NCBI GenBank assembly: GCA_024195585.1 | Contig: SWBL01000018.1 | Location: forward strand, 62,001-126,000 | DNA length: 64,000 nt | From: Aureobasidium sp. EXF-3400 | Lineage: Eukaryota > Ascomycota > Dothideomycetes > Dothideales > Saccotheciaceae | Direction of reading: 5' to 3' | Shown here: in pieces, positions 41,744 to 53,024 of the stretch | How the letters are laid out: each line of letters begins with the position of its first letter | Numbering within the stretch: the stretch's first letter is position 1 | Made by a program: the position numbers and the translations under genes | Notes under the pieces: model-generated | Database searches by the model: none | What the model was told of the DNA's origin: nothing | Seen by the model: only the letters and a program-made list of their open reading frames with translations

Positions 41744-43036
41744 ATGGCCTCAACAATGACCAAGGGCAAGCCTGCCCAGCAACTGTCTTCCATTCTACCA
41801 CCTCTCGTCTTTGGATGTGCCGTCTTCAACTCACAATACAACGACGTGAACAAGCTGGACACAGTCGGCTTGGTCCAAGAGGCACTTGAATTTGGTATCA
41901 GAGCATTCGATACCAGCCCATACTATGGACCCAGTGAAGAGCTACTAGGAGCTGCCCTCGACACAGAATTCGTACGCGCACATGTGCCTCGTTCCGACCT
42001 CTTCTACATCACCAAGTGCGGCCGCATCGCCGGAGATGAATTCGATTACTCCCCTGAATGGGTTCGCCAGAGCGTCGCTCGCAGTCTGCAAAGGCTTCGC
42101 ACTGACTATCTCGATATCGTTTACTGCCACGATGTTGAATTCGTCAGCGAGGATGAAGTCATGGGAGCCATAAAAGAGTTGCGCCGCATACGCGACGAGG
42201 AAGGCACACTGCGCTATGTTGGTATCTCTGGATACCCAGTTCCTCTGCTTTGCTCGCTTGCTGAGCGTGTTCTTCGCGAGACTGGCGAGCCTCTTGACGC
42301 TGTCATGTCATACGCAAACTTCACACTGCAAAACACCACACTCGCAACAAATGGCATTGCACGTCTGCGTGCCGCCGGCGTTGATGTTGTTCCAAACGCA
42401 TCACCACTTGGTATGGGTCTTTTGCGTCGCGCAGGCCCTCCTGTGGCTGGTCAGGGCGACTGGCATCCTGCTGGTCCTGGCGTTAGAGCAGCCATTCGCC
42501 GTGCGAGCGACTTCTGCGACCGCCATGGGGAACGCCTCGAGGTCATTGCTATTCGCTTCGCGCTCGAATCGTGGTTGACTGCAGGTGCAAGCGTTGGCTC
42601 ACGAGGCGACCCTGCATCTGGTGTTCCATGGACACGCGAGTCGAACGAGCAGGTTGGAGGCCAGAAGCTCGGTGTCAGCGTCATGGGTGTCAGTAACGCT
42701 GGCGAGCTGGAGAAGACAATGTCAGTCTGGCGTAGTATCCTCGATGGTCTCGAGGGTGGTGAAGAGACTGTCAAGCTCGCTGGTCGTTGGAAGAGAGATC
42801 ACGAGTGGAGTCTGAACCGCAAGCATGGTGTCCAAATCATGGCCGATGGTATTCAGGAGCATTTGGCAGAATACCTGGACTTCGCTTGGGACAGCCCTGG
42901 CAAAGACTATGTTGACAAGAGAGCGACCAAAAACCTATCACCGCCTCAGGCTGAGGACGCCCCTTGGATGACTCCTGCTCAGAGTCCTCAACCCGAGCAA
43001 GACCTTCCTGAGGAAATCAGCATTGCACTCAGATAA
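41744..43036 (+). CDS. ARA2: D-arabinose 1-dehydrogenase (Ara2-like aldo-keto reductase)
   Basis: Intronless, 430 residues. An aldo-keto reductase barrel with catalytic tetrad D56, Y61 (FDTSPYYGPSE), K91 (YITKCGR) and H129 (YCHDVEF). The motif order and PLVFGCAVFN start resemble Ara2 of yeast and plant L-galactose dehydrogenase. Ara2 oxidises D-arabinose to the lactone on the way to D-erythroascorbate, an antioxidant of fungi, using NAD in the cytosol. The last 60 or so residues (after LAEYLDFAWDSPGKDYVDK) are Pro-rich and extend past the barrel; a similar tail is common in filamentous fungi as far as I recall. The start ATG directly precedes the barrel and no earlier ATG fits. Confidence 0.88.
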   Translation: MASTMTKGKPAQQLSSILPPLVFGCAVFNSQYNDVNKLDTVGLVQEALEFGIRAFDTSPYYGPSEELLGAALDTEFVRAHVPRSDLFYITKCGRIAGDEFDYSPEWVRQSVARSLQRLRTDYLDIVYCHDVEFVSEDEVMGAIKELRRIRDEEGTLRYVGISGYPVPLLCSLAERVLRETGEPLDAVMSYANFTLQNTTLATNGIARLRAAGVDVVPNASPLGMGLLRRAGPPVAGQGDWHPAGPGVRAAIRRASDFCDRHGERLEVIAIRFALESWLTAGASVGSRGDPASGVPWTRESNEQVGGQKLGVSVMGVSNAGELEKTMSVWRSILDGLEGGEETVKLAGRWKRDHEWSLNRKHGVQIMADGIQEHLAEYLDFAWDSPGKDYVDKRATKNLSPPQAEDAPWMTPAQSPQPEQDLPEEISIALR

Positions 43037-43418
43037 TTCTGCAAAAGAGTTGACGGGTTTTTTTCCATTTCATGGAGTTATGGGTTGGTTCATAAGTCTT
43101 TTTGATATCCCTCTCTGTTGTTGTTTCCAGGTTCCATTGCATATAACATGGATACGTCCATGAAAATTCCACCGTCACCCTCCTCTCATTCAAACATAGT
43201 GCCAATTCTTGAAGAAGCCCGAACATGGTGTCAACGCTGCAGATCATGCAGTATTCGTACCCGGCTCGGTGCGGAGAACGATACCTTGATGTCATGAGCT
43301 GCATCACCATACAGAACAGCATCATATAACTACGCTCGTGCATCAAGTGCTCTTTTCCTTGAGGTTGACAGCTCGAACATCGACTAACGCGCAACCAAAT
43401 CTTGAGTATCGCAGCAAG
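43037..43418. other. Intergenic: ARA2-type to SnoaL-like gene
   Basis: 3' flank of the first and promoter of the second; nothing else seen. Confidence 0.6.
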
Positions 43419-43980
43419 ATGTCTTCCAGCGGATCTGAGAACAAAATGCCACCTGCTCGCATGACAACGAAGCAGTCTCCAGACGAAGAGAAGAACATTT
43501 CGATCGTCAAAGAATACATGCGAATCGCCTACTCGCCTTCCGAAAACAAAGGTCGCAAGTCTGTTGAACATCTCTGCGCAGATGATGCCTGGTTCTGGGC
43601 TCCCACCACTTTCCCCGGCGTCAAGTCACCCCAAGATTATGCCGAGAGTCATTCACATGTCATGGCCAGTATTGCAGACCTGCATATTGTTTGCTACGAT
43701 CAGGTGTTTGCCAAGGATGGACATGTGCTTTTGAGATACACGGCCGAGGGAAGCCATTGTGGAGAAGCTCACAACGGAATTGAGAAGACAGGAAACAAAG
43801 CCAAGTGGTCGGCAGCAGCAATCTTTGAGGTTGAGAATGGTAAAGTCAAGAGCTTTACCAAGGATTGGGATAAGCTGCATATGTGGAAGTGAGTACAAAG
43901 ATGGATTTGAGACCAGGACGAGTAGATGCTGACTAAGGTGCAGGCAACTTGGATGGATGAAGGGAAATGAGTATGTCTAG
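43419..43980 (+). CDS. SnoaL-like (NTF2-fold) protein
   Basis: Two exons (43419-43888, 43944-43980) with a 55-nt intron (GTGAGT...GTGCAG), 168 residues. After a charged 20-residue start the fold shows the SnoaL pattern: helix with VKEYMRIAY, then DDAWFWAPTTFPGVKSPQDY, then VLLRYTAEGSHCGE and KWSAAAIFEVENGKVKSF. Ending in the split exon KQLGWMKGNEYV. Members include ester cyclases and small-molecule-binding proteins. There is no adjoining biosynthetic gene to suggest a substrate, so the role is open. It appears to be cytosolic. Confidence 0.8.
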
Positions 43981-44784
43981 TCCAGAAATAAGGCCTCCAA
44001 GATAGACCAATGTTTCTGAGCAAGTTCATGGCTTGAGAATTGATTGCTCTCAGACCAAAGCTGTGATAAGAAAGCAGGTGTTGGATAAGATTGGCTAAAG
44101 CAGAACGATTGAGAATAACCAATAGAAGAGTTCAAAGGTACCTCGCACTCTACCAGTACAGACAGGCATAACAATTACGTGAGAGCTGAGCGGAAGACAA
44201 GTGATGACTTGAATGTCGAAAAGTGAAAGCGTCAACAGTGATGGTTGAGTTTACAATTTGGGGAAGATTTGGGGGGCGGAATGAGCAGCTTCCTCGGTCA
44301 AGATGGAAGTGATTGGCTTCCGGAACACAAGGCGGGCGTCGTCATCGGCGTAATGATCAGAGACAAGCCGGCGACATCAGGTTCCAGGAAGAAAGCTTGA
44401 AGTGGTCAAAATAAGTTTTCCAGGCCATCGTCCTTGTCCTTGATATCTACAGCCTGAATCTGTGGTCGTCCCTCACGGCACATTGCACTTCGTCGGCGGC
44501 TTTGCGACCGGCCATTTTACTAGCACAGACCGAGGGCGGACGTGTCGGCGGCCGTTACTCCAACACTATCTACCTCGATCCTATTTCGCCTATTCAGCTA
44601 TTGGAACGCTTCCATCTCCATCTATCTCCCACCCCACGTGCTTACCTCTGCTTCCTCTCAACGTCCATCCTTTGTTCGTCGCATGAGTGGACTGGCCAAG
44701 ACATAGTCGGATCTTGAGCGTGGAGTGCGCCGCCTCTCAAGTGCTTCCCCGCAACGAGCCTGAGAGACACTCAATCGCTCCGCC
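43981..44784. other. Intergenic: SIP5 promoter region
   Basis: About 800 bp upstream of SIP5. A few short frames, none supported. Ends with a pyrimidine-rich leader near 44560-44680. Confidence 0.5.
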
Positions 44785-47338
44785 ATGGGGAATACCAACA
44801 GCTCCACCAGGGAGTCGCGAACGACACGCTCACGCTCCGGCACTGCCAACAATGGAAGCTCCAACACTGGTTCGAACGAGAATGCCATGTACAATGTGCG
44901 TAGTGGCCGTGGCAGCAGACAGAACCTGTCCTTCCTTCACCTGGGCTCCAGCAGTAGAGGAGATCAATTACGCACCGAGGAGCCCCGTCGCGAGACCAAG
45001 CAAGAAAGGGAAGCACGCAAGCGCGAAAAAGAACGGGTGGCTCGAGAGAATGAACGCGAACGGAGTATGAAGGAGGAGGGTGTTGATGGTGGCTATCTTG
45101 TCACGTTGGGAACATATGTCGGCCCTGAGGACTTCAACAAGACCGTCGTGCGCCAGTTCATGGTATGTCATCCATCATCCATGTTGCCTCTACCTCGCTG
45201 ACATAGCTCAGATCGAACGTCGTCTGGCGCCATTCTGGAAAGGCCTCAACGACCATTCAGACTCGTGGACCGAGAACCAGCTCGTAGCTGTAGCACGAGG
45301 ACTACCCCTCCCCGCTCCCGATGACCCTCCGCTCCCCGACCTTGAAACAACCGCTGGCAGCGATGCGGACTCGCTCACTATTCCTATTTCGTCCCGCTCC
45401 CAATCATATCAATCCGATCACATGTCGCCACCTCAAAGCGCCACTTTCCCTCGTCCAGGAGGCTCATCTCTGCCCTCAGCCTCGGCATCTCGAGGTCTCT
45501 TCCGCGATCGTGCAAAAACACTCGCATCTCTGGGTACCTCGAACAAGAACAATGCTTCGTCTACTTCAATCGCACCCCAGGAGATCCGCTTGCCACGAGA
45601 ACCACGAGTCAACGGCTCTCCTCTTGAGGCTGTCCTGTACAAAGATGCTTCGGAATGCCCTATCTGTTTCATGTACTACCCTCCATATCTCAACAAGACC
45701 CGCTGCTGCGATCAGCCCATCTGCTCCGAATGCTTCGTACAGATCAAACGTCCTGACCCGCATCCTCCGGAGCATCACGATGACGAGGGAAACCCTACAA
45801 CTGACGAAGAAGGATTACTGGTCTCGGAGCCCGCTGCATGTCCTTTCTGCGTGACACCTGAATTCGGCGTCAGCTACCAACCTCCATCTTTCCGTAGAGG
45901 CCTTGTATATTCAGGCCCAGTGAGCAGCCCAGCTCCGACTAGCGCTCCATCTCCAGATGCATCATCTGTCAACTTGGCTGCGACGAATGGCAGAAGACGT
46001 ACAACCTCTCTATCAGCATCCGCCCCGACTGTTATCACCACCGATCGAGTACGACCAGATTGGGCAAAAAAGCTTGCTGATGCTAGAGCACATGCCCTGC
46101 GACGATCTGCTGCTGCCACTGCTCTGCATAACGCTGCGTACATGCTCGGCAATCAACCGCCGTCAGACTCGCGCTCGTTCGGCGGTCTCGGTCGTCGTCG
46201 TCGTCCACTCCTGGCAGACAACTCTGCCAGTGCAAGCGGATCAGGTACTCCAAGAGCTGACAATGGTCAGGTAGGCAGTCTGTCTGAATTAATCGCCCAC
46301 ATAGAAGGTCAGGGATCAAGCACAGAGCCTCGACCTTCAGGTAGAAGAAGTCGTGCCCACGACCTGGAAGACCTGATGATGATGGAAGCTATCCGACTAT
46401 CTCTGGCTTCGGAAGAGGATCGCAGGAAGAAAGAGGAGAAAGAAGTGAGAAAGGAAGCAAAGAAACGAGAAAAGGAAGCTGCGAAGGAGGCGAAGAAAGC
46501 TGACAAGGCCGCGAAGAAGAGCGGAAGTCTTTACAACGCCAGTATAAAGGGCAGTACAGCCACCTGGTCTGATATGACTCGCTCCACGAGTAACATTCCG
46601 CGACCACAGACTGCTGTGTCAACAGCTTCATCGCCGCCACCTGCCCCGCCTACAGTCATCGGAAAGGGTAAAGCACCTGCTACCACGGCCTATGGATTCA
46701 ACCCACTCAGCGAACCTACATCTACCCTGAACACAGAAGTTGCTGAGCAGACAGCTGATTCCCAGAGACATCTCGAGGAATCAAGAGCCAACCTACCTCA
46801 AACGACGCAGCCCATCTCGTTCCCTGAAGCAATTCAGCATCGCTCCCATCTTCGCCATCTTTCGAACGCTTCATCAGCAGCGTCTTCTATGCTAGACTCT
46901 GCACCAGGAAGCTATCAACAACGAATGTTGACACAGCAAATATCTCCCAACACTAGTGCAACGGTGCTGGATGATGGCACAGGTACACCTGACACGCAAT
47001 CCGGTACACCTAGCAATGACGTGAACACAGAACCTATGTTCAATTTCAACAGCTTGACCGAGATGATCCGCAACGACGACAAGGAGCGAGATGCAGATCA
47101 CGTCGAATTCTTTGAGCAAAAGCCAGAAGAAGAACGCAAAGCTTCAGTTGCGTCAAATTCCAAAGTTGACGGAACCTTTGGGCTTTCGCCGTTGAACGAA
47201 GATGAGAGAGAGACAACAAGACATGGCGATGCTTTGCAGGTGATTAACGAGACGAGATCAAGGATGCAGGGAAGCGAGACAAAGCACGCAGGCGATGTCA
47301 ATGTCTTGCACACGTCAGGGACATCGGCCAACTACTAA
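44785..47338 (+). CDS. SIP5: Sip5-like RING-type protein
   Basis: Two exons (44785-45162, 45212-47338), 834 residues. It starts MGNTNSS, a good N-myristoylation context. Residues about 70-100 are a charged coiled stretch ([20 protein letters not shown]). [22 protein letters not shown] then [12 protein letters not shown] is the conserved Sip5 segment. A zinc-binding RING-like region lies at about 275-339: [14 protein letters not shown] and CPFC. The remainder is disordered, with an Arg/Lys/Glu coiled coil near residues 530-560 ([17 protein letters not shown]). Yeast Sip5 interacts with Reg1/Glc7 and Snf1 in glucose signalling. Function in moulds is not settled. Splice junction GTATGT...GCTCAG joins the two halves of the conserved segment. 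Confidence 0.88.
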
Positions 47339-48089
47339 GGTGGGCAACATGGTTTGGATCAAAGGCTGGATGGATATGCATACGGCACAGGACGTCAAAA
47401 AGCATATTGCAGAGTGTATTCGATTGTCGAGATTTCAGAAATGCAAATGGGCAGTGACTGCAAAATCAGGCTGAGGGATGGGCGGAGTCATGCGGTTGTG
47501 GTTGGTAAAGAGAAGACAAGGCTTGTATAGGGCAAGGCGTCGAGCAGAGGGTATTCTTTTCAGCTTTTGTAGTTTGGCTCCCAAACATATGCAATCATTT
47601 TGATCAATGACTCCAATAGAGTTATGGGTGTTTGTAGGCGGCTAAACGTCAGTTTCACACGGGGCTGAAACGGTGCACAGACATGTGGAGAAGGTACTTG
47701 GTGGTTGTATGCATGAGGTGAAACGGTAAAGCAGGGAAGCAGGGCACGCAGGGGTGATGGGCGAGACTAGGGCGATGATGGTCTTTGCGCCAAATGACCT
47801 TAGTGTTGCATAGCTTGTTGTATGGTGGTTGTTGTTGTCGTTGTTGTTGTCAGTCCATGTGCTCCCTGAGCCAGGAGTGAAACGTGGTGGATAGCTGAGG
47901 CTCCTAGGAACAGAAGGATCTGGCGAAGCCAAAACAGAAAGGGGCCACTTTTAACAAGCCGTCGGCAAGGATTAATATATGGTGTGAACCCCACGCTCTT
48001 ATCAGCACAGTAGCGAGTCGGACAGAACAGGTAGCGCACGGCGACATTTGCAGAGGTCGGAGCTATCGAAAAAGTCAAGGGGTTTGACC
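47339..48089. other. Intergenic with a (TTG)n-like microsatellite
   Basis: 3' flank of SIP5 and promoter of the next gene. An imperfect TTG/GTT run lies near 47819-47851. Minus-strand frames crossing it are low-complexity products and not believed. Confidence 0.55.
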
Positions 48090-49361
48090 ATGTCGCAGCT
48101 TTCTCAGCACAGGCAGAGAGTGCCATCCTTGGGCATCATCGCGACTTCTGGGCGAGGTCAACAAACCACTGTCTTTCCGTCCAGACCCAGCCCACTGTCT
48201 TCGCATCCGCCAACACCAGTCGAATTGTTTGCGGGCTCTAGCAGCAACAGCAGCGAGCAACATAGCAACGATTCTGTCAAGCACGGCAGGAACGTATCGA
48301 CAAGTACATCGTCGCTGCCGTTTGGGTCGCCGAGCAACCTCAACTCGTTCCCGAGGAAGCATCCGAGCAATTTCTCCACGCCCGACCTTTCAAAGTCTGC
48401 CTCACCCTCGACCGACTCCCTGCACCGACAAGACACGAATTCTTTTGCCGGCAGCTCCTCTCAACTGCATCATCTACCATTGGCATACCACTTGAACAAC
48501 CAAGACACGTCGTCCAAGCTCGACCTCGCAACCCTAGACGCCATGTCCCACCACGACAACAACCGCCACGATAGCTTCGGCTCCCAATTGCCTGTCCCCA
48601 AGGGCCCTACCAACAATGGCCGTCGCAGATCCATCAGCATGCAAAAGCTCTTCTCTCTGTCGAGCCTGAAGAGCAGCTTCGGCAACTCACGCACATCTCT
48701 CGTCTCGAATCCTTCTTCACAAAACCCTCCACAAACCGCCTCATCTGACCGTCCGGCCTCCGACAGCACAACCAGTTCGAGAGGTGTTAAGCGTGCTGCA
48801 GAAGAGGACTTTGTCATCGTTAAGCCCGGCCAGGACAGTCTTCAGCCTCCTCTTAGAAAGAGAAAGAGCAGCTCGTGGTTCCGCAGAAAGAGTGGTCTCT
48901 TCACATTCAACTCCTACAACAATGACTCTGCCATCGCAGACGATTACGATCTACCCCAAGGCCCTGACGCCATGATGCTAGACGAGCCTGACATCGTCCA
49001 TCCTACCACCGAACACACCCAAACCATTCAGAGCGACTCTCCGAGCGAAAGATCGGCCAGCGTCTACACCGTGCAAACCACACAGCAACCTCCGGTCCTA
49101 CCTCCATTGTCGCCCATGTCCAAGACCCAAACAGAATCTTCGCAATACTCTCAGCCTTCGCAAGTCCAGAGACCTGCTTCACACAGAACAATCAGTTCGC
49201 AGAGCAGAGTCAGTCGATCGTCGTCTCAACGCCGAACTCTATACTCTCCTCCCACAAGAGAAGCCTTCTCGCCCCCACCAACGCTGCCGGAGCTCACTAG
49301 AATTGACACTTCCTTTGGCGACTCGGACATGGGAGAACTGTTTGCCCACTTTGGACGCTAG
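48090..49361 (+). CDS. Disordered Ser-rich protein of unknown function
   Basis: Intronless, 423 residues from the ATG at 48090; a longer open frame upstream to 48048 does not begin with a better start. Most of the protein is Ser/Gln/Pro-rich and likely disordered. Three short islands stand out: RRRSISMQKLFSLSSLKSSF near residue 185, GVKRAAEEDFVIVKPG near 248, and RKRKSSSWFRRKSGLFTF near 270, the latter two with basic, possibly nuclear-localising clusters. The C-terminus ends IDTSFGDSDMGELFAHFGR, another possible conserved tip. The clusters RRRSIS and RKRKSSS are likely kinase sites of the basophilic type. I do not recognise a family. Confidence 0.75.
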   Translation: MSQLSQHRQRVPSLGIIATSGRGQQTTVFPSRPSPLSSHPPTPVELFAGSSSNSSEQHSNDSVKHGRNVSTSTSSLPFGSPSNLNSFPRKHPSNFSTPDLSKSASPSTDSLHRQDTNSFAGSSSQLHHLPLAYHLNNQDTSSKLDLATLDAMSHHDNNRHDSFGSQLPVPKGPTNNGRRRSISMQKLFSLSSLKSSFGNSRTSLVSNPSSQNPPQTASSDRPASDSTTSSRGVKRAAEEDFVIVKPGQDSLQPPLRKRKSSSWFRRKSGLFTFNSYNNDSAIADDYDLPQGPDAMMLDEPDIVHPTTEHTQTIQSDSPSERSASVYTVQTTQQPPVLPPLSPMSKTQTESSQYSQPSQVQRPASHRTISSQSRVSRSSSQRRTLYSPPTREAFSPPPTLPELTRIDTSFGDSDMGELFAHFGR

Positions 49362-50239
49362 AAGCGTTATGATTCCCCGGACCGTACTACTGAACGTCAG
49401 TGGTTGGGACTGTTCATCTCTGGCCGCAAAAAGGGACAGAGGTCACCCTGGTTCGGTCGTGCTTAACGACGCCTTCTTTTCTTCTCGAGACCCTTATGCG
49501 GGTCTTTCTTTCGTATGCTCCTTGTCGTTCTGAAACAATTATTGAGGGACCAAGAGTGTCTACACGTATTCATATTCCCTAGGCGGTTGTACACTCATTC
49601 CTCTTGTTGTTGTTTCGTCCTCCTATGTTTTTACCGGGGTTTCTCTGTTGATTCTTTCAGCATTTGTTTTGTCTCATTGGCATTGGCGAAGGCGCTTGGT
49701 GGTGTTATTCATCCTGGAGGATTGATGGTTCAGGCGTTGTTCATGATTACCTATTGTTTCTTTTCCTGTTCATTGCAAACAAGGAGCCAGGCTTTGCTCT
49801 TTTCGAAATTACAGGTTTCGTTTTCTTTATGGTATTGCATCATCTTTGTGCTTTCCTGCCGTGTGGCATTGTGAGTATCTCATACGTTTGTTCAATTGAG
49901 TGCATTGGAATTACTTTGGTATAACAGTATCGTTGACTCATATTTGTTGTACTCTTTCCAACCATTCCCATCCATATGAGAAACTCTTGATCTTTAGATA
50001 ATGTAAAACCCATCTATACCTAGGTACTTACATATCAAATCCTCGAATCCCATGTGATATCTGTGGGAATGCACAAGAGCCAGACTTCAAAATTACAATA
50101 TGACCATCTCAACGATCTGTTGTGCATTGTTCAACCATTAAAAGTGCCCAATTCTGAAGTGTTGGAAAAGCAAGTTGAAAGTCATATCGATTCTTCGATT
50201 TCATGTCCTTGACCAAAAGGACTTATCATAACGAAATGT
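49362..50239. other. Intergenic between convergent genes
   Basis: 3' flanks of the Ser-rich gene (plus) and ARP6 (minus). The T-rich part near 49560-49900 produces a Phe/Leu/Cys-rich frame that is not credible. Nothing else seen. Confidence 0.6.
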
Positions 50240-51574
50240 CTACTCCTTTGCATTTGTTGGTCTTTTGGTTGCGAACTGTCTAGTTACCCAATTGGGACCG
50301 TGTTCTTGGTATTCCTGTCTGGTGATAAGGACGTTCTTCAGGAGATCTTGGTCGTTTGCCATACGGCAGCCTCCTTGCCAGGTTGATATTATGGGGCTGT
50401 TTTTGGTTTTGTGTTAGTACTTTAGTGCAGAAGAAGGAAAGGGATCCAAAACATACTCTTTAGCTCTCCGTACACGGACAAGCATGTCCTCGGGAGCCAA
50501 CATTGTTACCCCTGTCTCTACTCTTTCTACAAAGCCGGGGATTAGTGTGTTTCCACCGACTAGGAGGATGTTGGCAAGCATAGGCTGCCATAATAGTTCT
50601 GGCAAGGACTGTAGACTTTGGAGTATAGTTTCTGCAATGCCAGACTGTGGCATAGCTATATCTGAAGGCGTGAAGAGCATCTCTGGAACGACAAAACGTT
50701 CATTGGCCAGAGGAAAGACTTCTTCTCGGGTACTCATAGGGTCGTCTGGTTGTCTTACACCCAGGCGTTCCATCTTTGCTTTGTGAGAGGCATCGTGAGG
50801 GCGAATGAAACCACGATGATAGCGTTCATAGTCGGGAAGAACGTAGTCGACAACGATGCTAGGATCCTTGTTCCTGGCGGCTTCCAGCTCTTGAACAAAG
50901 TTTGTGGAAAGGTAGCAGGCGTCTTCTTTAATCTGGGAGACGATGTGGGGTTCATCCATCAGGGAGAAATGGCGGAGCGAGATGAGTTCGGCGAGGTAGT
51001 TGTTCAGGTGCTTGCCTCCGACATCTAGACGGCGTACTGCAGGATGGATGGGACGACCGGCCAGTAATGGAGTGACTGTTGTGTGGCTGTGACCGCTGTC
51101 CACTATGAGAAGAGCATCGGCTGGTTGGATGGCTGATGGGTCTGCAAGGGCAGGGTCGCCGAACAGAGATCGAGTATCGGTGTATGCGTTCAATGAGGAG
51201 CCAATGGTTCGATAAGCGGCAGCAAAGTCGAAGTGCTCAAAGACCATCTGGTCCAGGTTCTGAGTGAGGTGTAATGGCGCATTTGGTTGCTCGGTGATGA
51301 TCAAATTCGTATCCGAAGTATCGCATTGCAGTTGTTGCAGCTCGTGGTCCAGTACGGCGACTTCGGCAGGCCAGTTGACTATGTAGCCCTTCTGAACAGG
51401 GCGACGAAAGGTCATGTCACCATAGTCGGTGCATTGCGACAGTTGCGAGCCGACATACGTCTTGTTGTCGCGAGATTTGGCGATGCAGTTGGGAGCAACA
51501 TGACAGGCGTCAGAAGAAGCATATCCAGCTTTGAGAGACCATGCGCCGACGTCGACGACGAGGGTTTGCGACAT
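50240..51574 (-). CDS. ARP6: Actin-related protein Arp6 (SWR1 chromatin remodeller)
   Basis: Two exons (50457-51574, 50240-50396), intron 60 nt (GTATGT...AACAG), 424 residues. It starts MSQTLVVDVGAWSLKAGYA (phosphate-1 loop of the actin fold), contains VDSGHSHTTVTPLLAG (phosphate-2) and LRHFSLMDEPHIVSQIKE followed by VDYVLPDY, the segment typical of Arp6. The adenosine part NILLVGGNTLIPGF precedes the splice. Exon 2 supplies AKDPIISTWQGGCRMA and TRQEYQEHGPNWVTRQF, the conserved Arp6 tail. Arp6 is needed for H2A.Z deposition by SWR1. It is divergent from the next gene with 171 bp between starts. Confidence 0.92.
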
Positions 51575-51745
51575 TTAGAGAGAGTCTTCATGCATGTTTG
51601 TGCTGTTGGTGACGAGACCGGGGCGCGGCCGTGACGCCAAAGACTCCCGAAGCTTTCGAGAAACGACTTTATGAATCTTGGCGACTTTTATCAAGAAATT
51701 GTTAATCCTTGTCGCATTCCACACTGCTCAACACACACTCCAGCC
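51575..51745. promoter_or_regulatory. Bidirectional promoter, ARP6 / CCNDBP1-like gene
   Basis: Only 171 bp lies between two divergent start codons, so regulatory sequence and leaders overlap or are shared. No specific site recognised. Confidence 0.5.
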
Positions 51746-52816
51746 ATGGCCGCCTCACAGACACTCATAGACCTTGCTCAGACGCAGCGTGCTCTGGTCG
51801 CTCGATACCTCGCCACTCTCGCTCCAAACGCTTCTATCGACCCCTCAAGTCAACTCCCGCCCAACCCTCCAAACCCACTCCATGTGCTTCGCGACAGTGC
51901 CACCTTGCTCAAGGCTCACACGACAAAGCTCGCTCTCCTCCTGATCAACAAGCCCTTCACCCCCACCGCTGTCACCTCGGTCCTTCGCGATGCTACTCAG
52001 ACCTGTCTTCCCGCCATGATGTCTGCCGTCGAGCTCTGTCGTCCTGACATCTGGGGTGTCTTCCTACACCACCAAGTGGTCGCCAAAGTTCGTACAGTCA
52101 TGCGCGAGATGGTCTCTTTCCTTGAAGAAGTCCTTGATGTTGCCAGTGAGGAGAACTCGTCCAACCATTCAAAAAACACTCTTGCTTCTACTGGTGTGCT
52201 ATGGGAAGCCTGCGACGCTCTGATTCTGCTGGAAAAGACTGGAATTGCTGGTCTGGCTGTCCTAAAGGCTCAGGGACTACGAGACACCATCAATGATGCC
52301 ATCGAAGAACTCAAAGAGTGGGAAGAGGGCGATGGAGACGACGACGACGAAGATGATGATGATGAGGACGATGCAGATTCCACAAGCGACGACCAACACG
52401 AAAGAGACGATCAAGACGAGTTCGACGACATGTTTTCCGCTGCCAACAAACTTCCCAAAGACCGTCTGGACCTCAAGGAGCGTTTGCAAACTGCTGCCGA
52501 CAAACTCAAAAAGATACAATTCCTCTACGCCGCCATCACTAAACGCAGACTCAAGACTTTCACACCAGACGTTGCCTCCAAGAAGGTCAATATCCTGACA
52601 CTGGACAAGCTCATGCATCTACTCAAGGAACTGCCCGAATCTGTCGACGATCTCGCAAACGCTTTCTACGAACTCGATGCTGACCAAGTCGATACAATTC
52701 TCAACACATGTATCGACAATGCATGCTCAGCAGCCGACCTGTTGAAGACAGACTGGAACGACAAAGATGACGAATTCACAGCATGGGTCACAAAGTGGAC
52801 TTCCGTCGTCAGATAA
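51746..52816 (+). CDS. Cyclin-D1-binding protein 1-like (GCIP family) protein
   Basis: Intronless, 356 residues, ATG in GCCATGG context. Mostly helical: an N-terminal part with LRDSATLLKAHTTKLALLL and KPFTPTAVTSVLRDATQTCL, a middle segment GVLWEACDALILLEKTG, an acidic tract of Asp/Glu from about residue 195 to 235, then KDRLDLKERLQTAADKLKK and a C-terminal helix. This pattern resembles the Grap2/cyclin-D-interacting (CCNDBP1/GCIP) family, which is nuclear or cytosolic and of loosely defined role in cell-cycle control. The acidic tract derives from GAC/GAT/GAA repeats at about 52335-52375. Confidence 0.75.
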   Translation: MAASQTLIDLAQTQRALVARYLATLAPNASIDPSSQLPPNPPNPLHVLRDSATLLKAHTTKLALLLINKPFTPTAVTSVLRDATQTCLPAMMSAVELCRPDIWGVFLHHQVVAKVRTVMREMVSFLEEVLDVASEENSSNHSKNTLASTGVLWEACDALILLEKTGIAGLAVLKAQGLRDTINDAIEELKEWEEGDGDDDDEDDDDEDDADSTSDDQHERDDQDEFDDMFSAANKLPKDRLDLKERLQTAADKLKKIQFLYAAITKRRLKTFTPDVASKKVNILTLDKLMHLLKELPESVDDLANAFYELDADQVDTILNTCIDNACSAADLLKTDWNDKDDEFTAWVTKWTSVVR

Positions 52817-53024
52817 AAACAAGCTTGTTTGAAAGAAAGAAGGAAGTTATTACTCCCCTGAAAATGCAAAAGAGTCCCCCCGCTTTAGAAAGATATAAAA
52901 ATGATGCTACAACCCCTTGGGTATCGTTAAAAGAGGCTATTCCATGCACAACCCTCCTCAGAACAGCGCGTGTTCTGTTTTCCCACTTTACACTACCACA
53001 TCCGAGTCCTTGTTGCACATCCAT

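Noticed and set aside
45321..45854. 177-codon frame inside SIP5
   Set aside because: Alternative register of a proven coding exon.
49515..49924. Phe/Leu/Cys-rich frames after the Ser-rich gene
   Set aside because: Product of a T-rich 3' untranslated stretch; hydrophobic composition is an artefact.
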